Origin: CAZWZG01 sp964638245
GTDB taxonomy: Bacteria > Pseudomonadota > Alphaproteobacteria > Rhodobacterales > Rhodobacteraceae
Direction: 5' to 3'
DNA: 37,562 nt
Assembly: GCA_964638245.1 (NCBI GenBank)
Contig: CAZWZG010000009.1
Coordinates: 1-37,562 of the forward strand
The stretch's first letter is position 1. Each line of letters begins with the position of its first letter. The translations under genes and the position numbers were made by a program. The notes beneath the pieces are model-generated. The model made no database searches and was not told where the DNA came from. It saw nothing but the letters and a program-made list of their open reading frames with translations. This document shows positions 24,186 through 31,934 of the stretch, piece by piece.

Positions 24186-24479
24186 ATGGATGCCACCGCG
24201 ATATTTCCAACCGATCAGGCCGAGCGCCACATGGCGACGCTCGTCGACCACTTCGCCCGCAAGGTTCCCGCCTTTTACGACGCCCAAAGCGGCTGTGTCG
24301 AGTTTCCGTTTGGGCGGTGCGACCTTGCCGCAAGCCAAGATCACCTAAGGCTCGTCGCAAGCGCGGATGACCAAGAACAACTTGGAACCGTCGTCGACGT
24401 CATCACCCGACATCTGGAGCGTTTTGCGTTCCGTGAAAACCCAATCCTCGACTGGCAACCCAACACCGGCAACGACTGA
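24186..24479 (+). CDS. DUF2218 domain protein
   Basis: A 97-residue cytoplasmic protein. The run AERHMATLVDHFARKVP, the FPFGRCDLAA segment, and HLERFAFRENP…DW near the C-terminus match DUF2218, a small domain of unknown function that I recall occurring beside or fused to siderophore-interacting reductases. Start at the ATG at 24186; an upstream GAGGAACGG provides a plausible ribosome-binding site. It is the first gene of the five-gene run downstream of the LysR dyads, followed by a 34-nt spacer. Confidence 0.85.
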   Translation: MDATAIFPTDQAERHMATLVDHFARKVPAFYDAQSGCVEFPFGRCDLAASQDHLRLVASADDQEQLGTVVDVITRHLERFAFRENPILDWQPNTGND

Positions 24480-24513
24480 AGCGTCGCTTTTCCACCAGCA
24501 CTCGGAGACCCCT

Positions 24514-25011
24514 ATGCACCGCAGAACTCTTCTTAAAACCGGCCTTGCGACAGCGCTCGCAACCATTCTCGCACAACACGCAGGAGCTCAAACAATGGAC
24601 GACACCAGCCAAGCCTCTTTTGATACCGTCATGGCCTTCATGGCTTCGATGAGCCAGGGCCCGGACGCCATGTCGCCGCTGATGGCAGACGACATGGTCT
24701 GGCGCAACGAAGGCGACAAGAGCATTCCCTGGGTGCATGGCGGCATTCAAGGAAAGGACGCTATTTTCGAGTTTCTCGGCGTCTTCGGCGCGGGCTTGCA
24801 GACTACGAAATGGGAAAACACGGACGCCTTTGCTTCAGGCGACACCGTAGCCGTTTTTGGCGTCATGAACGGGATCACCACCGCCAGTGGTCAGGAAATC
24901 GGCGAGTTCAGCTTCGCCTTGCGCGCCAAGGTGCGCGATGGCCAAGTGATCCTTTGGCATTGGTTCGAAGACAGCTTTGCGCTCAGCCAAGCTTACCACA
25001 GCCGCGGCTAG
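24514..25011 (+). CDS. Exported (Tat-like) NTF2/SnoaL-like protein
   Basis: A protein of 165 residues. The N-terminus MHRRTLLKTGLATALATIL has twin Arg followed by a hydrophobic segment ending at HAGAQT, a plausible Tat signal, suggesting periplasmic location. The mature part (from about 27) is an NTF2-like fold: a helical start, WRNEGD, GGIQGKDAIFEFLGVF, and a terminal strand with LWHWFEDSFAL. Function unknown; the fold is common to small isomerases and binding proteins. The ATG at 24514 is preceded by CGGAGA. It is separated by 68 bp, including a hairpin, from the next gene of the run. Confidence 0.8.
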   Translation: MHRRTLLKTGLATALATILAQHAGAQTMDDTSQASFDTVMAFMASMSQGPDAMSPLMADDMVWRNEGDKSIPWVHGGIQGKDAIFEFLGVFGAGLQTTKWENTDAFASGDTVAVFGVMNGITTASGQEIGEFSFALRAKVRDGQVILWHWFEDSFALSQAYHSRG

Positions 25012-25023
25012 ATCCGAGCAAAC

Positions 25024-25051
25024 GCGCCGCGCCTTGAGGAGGGAGCGGCGC
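25024..25051. terminator. GC-rich hairpin between NTF2-like and membrane protein genes
   Basis: GCGCCGC (25024-25030) and GCGGCGC (25045-25051) form a perfect 7-bp stem with a 14-nt loop that can itself pair. Only a weak T-stretch follows on the plus strand. It could be a partial terminator or an mRNA-processing/stability element that sets the ratio of the genes on either side. Confidence 0.4.
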
Positions 25052-25079
25052 TTACTTCAAGACAAGAAAGAGATCCAAG

Positions 25080-25475
25080 ATGACTCGACGCAACCTGATC
25101 CCGCGCATCCTGATTGGCCTCATGGCCTTGGTCATGCTTGCGGCGACTTTACCCGCATACGCTAACCCCAACAGCAATCCAGGCCTCATCAATCTTGCAG
25201 GCGAGGCTCTGTCGCTTGGGGAGACCGCGGGTGCGTTTCTTGGACGACAGTTGACTGTCATTCTCATCGCCTTGATCGGAGCGCTGACGGGCTTGCGGCA
25301 CATCGTCATGATCGGGGGCTTTGGGATGGCCTTCATGAACGGGCACGATGCGGTGTTCATGGGCCTTATGGGCGGCCCGGACTTCGCCACCGCAGCCATC
25401 GCTGGCCTGGTCTTTTCCTTGCTCGGCGCACTGGCCGTCTTCCTGACATGGCGTGCGCCAGTCGAATCCGCCTAG
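25080..25475 (+). CDS. Small integral membrane protein, unrecognised
   Basis: I do not recognise this 131-residue protein. It begins with a signal-like hydrophobic stretch (about 9-28, ending PAYAN) followed by a short polar part, then about three further hydrophobic segments (about 55-75, 77-95, 104-124). Met and Gly are abundant in the segment around 77-102 (HIVMIGGFGMAF…GLMGGP). An AAGAGA stretch precedes the ATG. It lies in the same direction between an exported NTF2-like gene and a haem-type membrane protein gene (24 nt apart), which suggests that it works with the latter in the membrane, but this rests on position only. Confidence 0.6.
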   Translation: MTRRNLIPRILIGLMALVMLAATLPAYANPNSNPGLINLAGEALSLGETAGAFLGRQLTVILIALIGALTGLRHIVMIGGFGMAFMNGHDAVFMGLMGGPDFATAAIAGLVFSLLGALAVFLTWRAPVESA

Positions 25476-25499
25476 CAATGAGTCAGAAAGCGCTCTGAC

Positions 25500-26108
25500 A
25501 TGAGGACCTTTTTCAAAGCGATCTCACCTTATTGGCTTTGGGTCTTGCTGTCACTGCCAGCGGCAGGCTTCGTCGTTGCCGTCACAGGTTCGGATGATCC
25601 CAAGATCTATGAAGAATTTCTGCACTCCACCGGTGAGTTCTCGGCACGGTTCATGATCATTGCCATGCTGGCATCCCCACTTGTCCTGATCTTCAAGGGC
25701 TGGCGTGGACCTCTTTGGCTGAAGAAAAACCGACGTTACTTTGGAGTTGCTGCATTTGGTTATGCAGCGCTTCACACCCTCTTCTACCTTGCCGACTCCC
25801 AAACCCTCGAGCGCGTTCTAGCAGAAGCACCGCGCCTCTACATTTGGACGGGGTGGGTTGCGTTCGCGATCTTTATTCCGCTGGCCGTCACATCGATGGA
25901 CTACTTTGTGCGCGCGATGGGCACACTCTGGAAAAAACTTCAGCGTTGGACATATGCCGCCGCCGTTCTGACACTGATCCACTGGGCGACACTCCATGAT
26001 TGGGGCGGACTCGGCCCGGCCTTGGTGCATTTCCTTCCCCTTGGCCTTCTAGAGGCCTACCGTGCGACCTATTGGACGCGTCGGCGTTCCCTTTATCAGA
26101 AAGCATAA
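25500..26108 (+). CDS. MsrQ/YedZ-like ferric-reductase-type transmembrane haem protein
   Basis: A membrane protein of 202 residues with about six hydrophobic helices, matching the ferric-reductase-like transmembrane domain family that includes MsrQ (YedZ), a haem b quinol oxidase passing electrons to a periplasmic partner. Recognisable parts are RRYFGVAAFGYAALHTLFYL and LQRWTYAAAVLTLIHW, which carry the candidate haem-ligand histidines. The usual partner MsrP (YedY, molybdopterin sulphoxide reductase) is not in the window. The next gene starts only 3 nt later and encodes a CDGSH/flavin protein, so a different electron partner is conceivable. It could equally serve an MsrP encoded elsewhere. 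Confidence 0.8.
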   Translation: MRTFFKAISPYWLWVLLSLPAAGFVVAVTGSDDPKIYEEFLHSTGEFSARFMIIAMLASPLVLIFKGWRGPLWLKKNRRYFGVAAFGYAALHTLFYLADSQTLERVLAEAPRLYIWTGWVAFAIFIPLAVTSMDYFVRAMGTLWKKLQRWTYAAAVLTLIHWATLHDWGGLGPALVHFLPLGLLEAYRATYWTRRRSLYQKA

Positions 26109-26111
26109 GCC

Positions 26112-27644
26112 ATGAGCGACCAATCCGTTCCCCTCATTGCCGCAACGAGCCCGGCAAAAGTCGATCTCGAGACAGGCAAGACCTACTACTGGTGTGCCTG
26201 TGGCCGCTCCAAGAACCAGCCATTCTGCGATGGCTCACACGCCGGGACGGGTCTGTCTCCGGTCAAGTTCGCCGCCGAAAAGGACGGACAGGCGACGCTT
26301 TGTCGATGCAAGGGCACCGCGAACCGTCCGTTCTGTGACGGCACACATGCGCAGCTTGGCGACGCCAAACCCGGCGATCCTGCACCGGAACCCAAGTCAG
26401 AGGTTCCGCAAGCCAAAGCAACGCCCGAAGAACCCACCGTGGCGCGCATTCACGAGCTTGCCCGCGATGGGCTGTCCAAGCTGGGGCATCACGGTGAAAT
26501 GGGTGCGATGGGTGTGCCGCGAAAGGACCTGCCCCATTGGGACGAAATCCAGATTTTGGCCGCACAAATGGCGCGCAAGCCGCTTTTGGACGACAGCGAT
26601 GTCGGCACGTCGGTCGTAGTTGGCCCGCGCGCGACCAAACCCCTCACGCTGCAGATCCCCCTATTTGTGTCTGACATGAGCTTTGGGGCGTTGTCGCTGG
26701 AGGCAAAGACGGCGCTTGCCCGAGCGGCAGAAATGGCGGGCACCGGTATCTGCTCTGGTGAAGGCGGCATGCTGGCCGAAGAGCACGCAGAGAACTCTCG
26801 CTATTTCTATGAGTTGGCCTCGGCAATGTTTGGCTGGGATATCGACAAGGTTGCCGACGTTCAGGCGTTCCATTTCAAGGGCGGGCAAGGCGCCAAGACG
26901 GGAACCGGCGGCCATCTTCCGGGCGACAAGGTCGACGAAAAAATTGCAGAAGTCCGCGGCTTAAACGTCGGTGAAGCCGCCATATCTCCATCGACCTTCC
27001 CCGACCTGCATACGCCCGCAGATTTCAAACGCATTGCGGACCAAGTGCGCGAGCGATCGGGTGGAATTCCGATCGGCTTAAAGCTTTCCGCCAACCACAT
27101 CGAAGACGATATCGACTTCGCGCTTGAGGCCAGCGCTGATTACATCATTCTGGATGGCCGCGGGGGCGGAACGGGTGCGGCGCCTTTGATCTTTAGAAAT
27201 CATATTTCGGTTCCAACCATTCCGGCGCTCGCCCGAGCCCGGCGCCACCTTGATGCCAAAACTGGGCGCGACGTCACGCTGGTGATCACAGGTGGATTGC
27301 GAATGCCCGAGGACTTTGTGAAAGCCATGGCGCTCGGGGCCGATGCGATTGCGGTTTCGAACTCGGCCATGCAGGCCGTGGGCTGCATCGCCGCGCGCAT
27401 GTGCAACTCGAACAATTGTCCTGTCGGCGTTGCGACGCAAAAGCCAGAGCTGCGCAAGCGGTTGGATGTTCAAAACGGTGCCGAGAAACTGGCGCGGTTC
27501 TTCGGCGCATCCGTCGAGTTAATGCAAGTGATGGCGCGTGCCTGCGGACACGATCACCTATCCGGCTTTGACGCACGGGATCTGACGACCTGGAAAAAAG
27601 AAATGGCTGCGCTTTCAGGGATCCGTTTCGGCGGCGTGGGATGA
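26112..27644 (+). CDS. Double-CDGSH iron-sulphur / glutamate-synthase-domain fusion protein
   Basis: A 510-residue protein of three parts. Two CDGSH [2Fe-2S] motifs occupy residues 1-85 (ligands C28, C30, C39, H43 and C64, C66, C75, H79). A Pro/Glu/Ala-rich linker (about 85-108) follows. Residues 110-505 are an FMN-binding glutamate-synthase-type barrel with SDMSFGALS, GEGG, KGGQGAKTG, LDGRGGGTGAAP and VITGGLR motifs, plus a cysteine cluster C425, C431, C436 matching the GltS [3Fe-4S] site. There is no amidotransferase domain, so it is not a complete glutamate synthase; a flavin/Fe-S oxidoreductase role is likely. It starts 3 nt after the haem-protein gene and ends the run. Confidence 0.92.
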   Translation: MSDQSVPLIAATSPAKVDLETGKTYYWCACGRSKNQPFCDGSHAGTGLSPVKFAAEKDGQATLCRCKGTANRPFCDGTHAQLGDAKPGDPAPEPKSEVPQAKATPEEPTVARIHELARDGLSKLGHHGEMGAMGVPRKDLPHWDEIQILAAQMARKPLLDDSDVGTSVVVGPRATKPLTLQIPLFVSDMSFGALSLEAKTALARAAEMAGTGICSGEGGMLAEEHAENSRYFYELASAMFGWDIDKVADVQAFHFKGGQGAKTGTGGHLPGDKVDEKIAEVRGLNVGEAAISPSTFPDLHTPADFKRIADQVRERSGGIPIGLKLSANHIEDDIDFALEASADYIILDGRGGGTGAAPLIFRNHISVPTIPALARARRHLDAKTGRDVTLVITGGLRMPEDFVKAMALGADAIAVSNSAMQAVGCIAARMCNSNNCPVGVATQKPELRKRLDVQNGAEKLARFFGASVELMQVMARACGHDHLSGFDARDLTTWKKEMAALSGIRFGGVG

Positions 27645-27679
27645 CCCAGCGCCCCGACTACGCATCGCGCCCGACCAAA

Positions 27680-30600
27680 CTAGGCCGAGCGCGCACCGCG
27701 AAAAAACACGTCATAAAGAACTGGTGCCGCGACAAGCGTCAGGATTGAAGCGAACGCCAACCCGCCCATGATGGTCACCGCCATTGACACGAAAAACGCG
27801 TCCCCAAGCAAAGGGATCATCCCGAGGATCGTTGTCGCCGCAGCCAGCAGAACCGGGCGCAATCGCGAGGTCGAGGCGGCCACGATCGCTTCGCGCAAAG
27901 GTCCCCCTTCGGCTTTGACGAGATCGATTTCTTCCACCAGCACGATGCCGTTCTTGATCAACATGCCCGACAGGCTGAGCAGTCCAAGGAGCGCGGTGAA
28001 CGTGAACGGAAGGCCGGTGCCTAGAAGGCCAAGCACGACCCCATTCACGGACATCGGCACCAAGAGCCAGATGATCAGAGGCTGACGCAAGGCGTTGAAG
28101 AGCAGGACCGAGATCAACACCATGATCAGGATCGTCACCGGAAGCTGCGCGCCAAGACTTGCATTCGCGTTTGCCGAGTTTTCGAACTCGCCCCCCCATT
28201 CCATGCGATAGCCCGCCGGGAGCGGGATGGCCTCGACGGCGGCACGAACCTGACTGTGCACTTCGGCAGCCGTGCGTTCGGGCGGGATCGACGCGCCAAC
28301 AGTTATCGCTGGCAAGCGGTCGCGCCGCATCAGAAGCGTATTCTGCGCGCGCAATTCGAACCCATCCACCACCTGCTCAAGCTGCAAAAGCGTCTGACCG
28401 TCCTGCGCGACAATGGCCTGATCCAGGATGCCGACGTCGGAGTCCGGCGCCTGACGCAGGATGATCGGCAAAGAGCGATCGCCGTCGCGATAGGACCCGG
28501 TACGCTCCCCATCCGTGGCAAAGCGCATCAATTGGGCCACGTCATCACGGGTCACACCCGCGGCCTGCGCTCGGTCCGTGTTATAGACCGGGCGCAAGAC
28601 CAGTTCCTGTTCGCGCCAGTTTATGCGAGGGCTCAGGATGTCAGGCGAAGCCGATGACATGGCCAGGATGGCTTGATCCGATAAATCTCGCAGGATCTTG
28701 GGGTCGCTTCCCGAAAACCGCACCTCGATCGGGCTGCCGCCTCCGGGGCCAAAGACCATGCGTTCGGTTCGAAATTCGCCTTCGGGAATGGCTTGCGCCG
28801 CAAACGCCTCAAGCTCTGCCTGAACAGTCGGGATTTCTTCAAGCGTTGGCGTTCGGATGATCAAATGACCATAGGCCGGGTTTGGCGGCTCTGACCCATA
28901 AGTCAGAAGGAAACGCGTGGCCCCTTCACCGGTAAAGCTTGCGACGGAAACGACATCATCACGCGCATTCAGGAAGGCTTCCAGCACCGCCATACGCTCG
29001 GCCGTCTCAGATATCGGTGTGCCTTGCCGGAACGTCAGGTGCGTTAGAAAGAGCGGGGTGTTGGAGTTGGGAAAGAACTGCTGCCTGACCTGCGCGAACC
29101 CGACATAGCAGGCTGCGGTCACTGCGACGAGCAGGAGAAGAACGACCCAACGAACCCGCAAGGCACCGCGCAAAAGCGCTGCATATGCTCGGAAGATCAG
29201 ACCGCCATAAGCGTCCTCAGCCCCCTCGCTGCCCTGCTTGAAAACGTAGTGGCCCAAGAGCGGCGTGACCGTGATCGCCAACACCCATGACAATAGGAGG
29301 GAAATCCCGATCACGGCGAAAAGCGAGAACATGAACTCACCCGTTGAATCGGGGCTTAACCCGATCCCCGCAAAGGCCATGATCCCGATGACAGTCGCGC
29401 CCAGAAGCGGCACTTGCGTCTTGCCCGCAGCTTCGGCAGCCGCCTGACGCGATGTTCGTCCACGCCGCATCGCGATCTGCATGCCTTCCGCAACAACGAT
29501 TGCGTTGTCCACAAGCATGCCCATGGCAATGATCAGAGCGCCAAGTGAAATCCGCTCCATTTCGATCGAGAAAATCGCCATGAACAACAGCGTCCCGACG
29601 ACCGTCAAAAGCAGCGTCGTTCCCACGACGATTGCAGCCCTTGGTCCCATGAAAAGACCCAGAACGAGCACGACGATCCCCACCGACATGGCAAGGTTCA
29701 CAAGGAAGCCATTGGAGGACTCATCCACCACAACGTGCTGTTGGTAGATCGGGTGAAGCTCAATGCCGTAGGGGATCTCTGGCTGCAATTCCGCAAGACG
29801 GGCATCCACCCGATTGCCGATCTCGACGATGTTCTGATCGCTGATACCCGAAACGCCCAAGGTGAACGCCTCTTGGCCATTGAACCGTATGATCTGGGAC
29901 GGATGCTCTACCCTGCCCCGGCTGACATTTGCAATGTCGATCAGATTGATCGTCTCGCCTCCGATCCCGATGGTCAGCGATGCAATCTCGTTGACGGAAT
30001 CCGAGCCTTCGGGGGTTTCAATCCGTGTGCGCAAGCCGCTGCCCACATCGACGGATCCCGCAGAGGCAACCGAGTTGGCGTCCGCGATCGCTTGGACCAA
30101 TGCCTGTGGGTTGGCCCCGATATTGGCGGCAAGCGCCAAGTCGGGTTCGACAAAGATCGCTTCTTCGGGAAGGCCGGCGACCGCGACATCTGCCACGCCG
30201 TCCACGGCCAAAAGCTCTCGCCGCAAAAACGTCGCCAAATCATAGACTTCTGCGTCGGTCAGACCGGGTGTCGTGACAGCAAAGAAGATTCCGTAGACGT
30301 CACCAAAACCATCATCGACGAATGGTGTGCTCGCTTCGCTGGGCAGGTCCCCTTGGACATTCGTGATCCGCTCGCGAAGTTCGGTCCAGATCCGAGGCAA
30401 ATCACTGCCAGGCACGGTGTCTTCGACCAGGACATCGATCCGCGACACGCCCGGACGGTTGCTTGATGCAACGCGATCAACCTCGGCCATGCGCTGAATT
30501 GCAGCCTCGAGGGGCTCGGACACCTCCGTCGCCACCTGTTCGGCGGACGCACCGGGGTACTGCGTGATGACGACTGCCTGCTTGATGGTGAATGCCGGGT

Positions 30601-30724
30601 CTTCGAGCCGCCCGAGAGACGAAAACCCCCAAATGCCGCCAAACAGGCAAATCAGGATCAAAAGCCAGGTCAGGATGGGTTTGTCGATCGACCCACGAGC
30701 GACCGAAAGAGAAGACGCGCTCAC
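27680..30724 (-). CDS. RND-family efflux transporter permease
   Basis: An inner-membrane proton-driven exporter of 1014 residues, the normal size for the AcrB/HAE-type family. TM1 is at about 16-36, large periplasmic porter loops follow, TM2-6 begin at about 340, and the internal repeat gives a second set of helices in the last 200 residues. The TM4 proton-relay segment reads GMLVDNAIVV: D406 is kept and the second Asp of AcrB (D408) is Asn, a form seen in part of the superfamily. The start is GTG at 30724 with AAGGA 8 nt upstream, 2 nt after the adaptor stop. No outer-membrane factor gene is adjacent, so a TolC-type channel must come from elsewhere. The 35-bp gap to the convergent gene has no clear terminator. 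Confidence 0.95.
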   Translation of the reverse strand: MSASSLSVARGSIDKPILTWLLILICLFGGIWGFSSLGRLEDPAFTIKQAVVITQYPGASAEQVATEVSEPLEAAIQRMAEVDRVASSNRPGVSRIDVLVEDTVPGSDLPRIWTELRERITNVQGDLPSEASTPFVDDGFGDVYGIFFAVTTPGLTDAEVYDLATFLRRELLAVDGVADVAVAGLPEEAIFVEPDLALAANIGANPQALVQAIADANSVASAGSVDVGSGLRTRIETPEGSDSVNEIASLTIGIGGETINLIDIANVSRGRVEHPSQIIRFNGQEAFTLGVSGISDQNIVEIGNRVDARLAELQPEIPYGIELHPIYQQHVVVDESSNGFLVNLAMSVGIVVLVLGLFMGPRAAIVVGTTLLLTVVGTLLFMAIFSIEMERISLGALIIAMGMLVDNAIVVAEGMQIAMRRGRTSRQAAAEAAGKTQVPLLGATVIGIMAFAGIGLSPDSTGEFMFSLFAVIGISLLLSWVLAITVTPLLGHYVFKQGSEGAEDAYGGLIFRAYAALLRGALRVRWVVLLLLVAVTAACYVGFAQVRQQFFPNSNTPLFLTHLTFRQGTPISETAERMAVLEAFLNARDDVVSVASFTGEGATRFLLTYGSEPPNPAYGHLIIRTPTLEEIPTVQAELEAFAAQAIPEGEFRTERMVFGPGGGSPIEVRFSGSDPKILRDLSDQAILAMSSASPDILSPRINWREQELVLRPVYNTDRAQAAGVTRDDVAQLMRFATDGERTGSYRDGDRSLPIILRQAPDSDVGILDQAIVAQDGQTLLQLEQVVDGFELRAQNTLLMRRDRLPAITVGASIPPERTAAEVHSQVRAAVEAIPLPAGYRMEWGGEFENSANANASLGAQLPVTILIMVLISVLLFNALRQPLIIWLLVPMSVNGVVLGLLGTGLPFTFTALLGLLSLSGMLIKNGIVLVEEIDLVKAEGGPLREAIVAASTSRLRPVLLAAATTILGMIPLLGDAFFVSMAVTIMGGLAFASILTLVAAPVLYDVFFRGARSA

Positions 30725-30726
30725 GC

Positions 30727-31767
30727 TTAGTATCCTTCAAACCGGCGAACGGTTTGACCGTTTGACAATGCTTCGGCGCCCGTTCGCACAATGGCGTCCC
30801 CTGCAGCTAGACCGTCGATAACCTCGACAAGCCCGTCGCGATTGGCGGCGATGGTGATGGGGGTTTCTTCGACTGTGCCCAGCGCGCCGTCGCCGGGGAT
30901 GAAGCGCATGACGCTTGGGGAGCCATCATTGGCCAATCGGATTGCTGTAGGGGGCACAAGGATCGCAGGATCATCTTCAAAGATCGTGGCGAGGACCGTA
31001 ACGCTACTGCCGGGCAACGCATTGACCGCCTGGCTGTTCACCAGTGCGAGCGTTGCGCGAAAGCTTTGCCCGACGCTAGACGCCTCGGCATTGAACTCCC
31101 GAACGACCAAGGGATAGCTATCGTCGCTGGTCGGAAACCGGGCCACGAGGCGGATGTCAGCGTTGTCCCCTGCCTGCTGGAACAAAACCTCAGGCACATC
31201 GATTTCAACGCGTAGTTCTGACATGTCGTGCAGGCGAACAACGGGTGAACCTTGTCCGATCGTGGTGAAGTTCGCGACATTGCGACTGGCGACAAGGGCG
31301 GTGAACGGGGCCGTAAGCGTTGCATTTTCCAGCGCAACTTCCGCGTTTCGAACCGACACCCGTGCGAGTCCAACCTGCGTTTCCGCGTCGTCACGCTGCG
31401 CCCGGCTGACAGTGCCCCCAAGTTGTTCCAGGCGTTCGAACGTGCGTTGAGCCTGCTCGAACTGAAGCTCCGCCTGTCGAAGTTGAAGCTCAAACGGCTC
31501 TAAATCGAGGGCCGCGACAAGGTCGCCTTCTGGGATAACTTCGCCCTCTTGGGCGGGCAATTCCACGATCTGCCCTCCGACCTGAAACGCCAGATCGACC
31601 GTCTGACGCGCCACAACGGTGCCAAAGAATTGGCGCGTAACGCCGTCGCTCCCAGCCTGAACCTCTGTGATGATTGCAACTCTTGGCGCTGGCTCGTTGG
31701 CAAGACCCGCTACGGGAACGCAAAGGAGGGTGGCGCATACCGCCCAAAGCATGTGTGAGAGTTTCAT
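30727..31767 (-). CDS. RND efflux periplasmic adaptor (membrane fusion protein)
   Basis: The periplasmic adaptor of the pump, 346 residues. It has a signal peptide (about 1-23, no lipobox), a lipoyl-like half motif (VARQTVDLAFQVGGQI), a short alpha-helical hairpin (about 75-120), the second lipoyl half (APFTALVASRNVANF), a beta-barrel domain and a C-terminal membrane-proximal domain (VIDGLAAGDAIVRTG). The ATG at 31767 is chosen: AAGGA lies 6 nt before it and the signal peptide follows. It leads a two-gene operon and is divergent from an AKR gene across 167 bp. No local regulator gene was found. Confidence 0.93.
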   Translation of the reverse strand: MKLSHMLWAVCATLLCVPVAGLANEPAPRVAIITEVQAGSDGVTRQFFGTVVARQTVDLAFQVGGQIVELPAQEGEVIPEGDLVAALDLEPFELQLRQAELQFEQAQRTFERLEQLGGTVSRAQRDDAETQVGLARVSVRNAEVALENATLTAPFTALVASRNVANFTTIGQGSPVVRLHDMSELRVEIDVPEVLFQQAGDNADIRLVARFPTSDDSYPLVVREFNAEASSVGQSFRATLALVNSQAVNALPGSSVTVLATIFEDDPAILVPPTAIRLANDGSPSVMRFIPGDGALGTVEETPITIAANRDGLVEVIDGLAAGDAIVRTGAEALSNGQTVRRFEGY

Positions 31768-31934
31768 TGGACATCCTTCCGAGCGCGGCTGTTCTTGGTA
31801 GTTGACGCAAAAATCCACCCAAAGTCCAAATCCTTTCTGCATCGATTGGCAAAGCGACGGTGTCCATTGGGCGGAACTTGGGCCAAACTCGCCCAGATGC
31901 GAGGATGTTTCAGAGCAGAAGACGGGGAGTTGTC

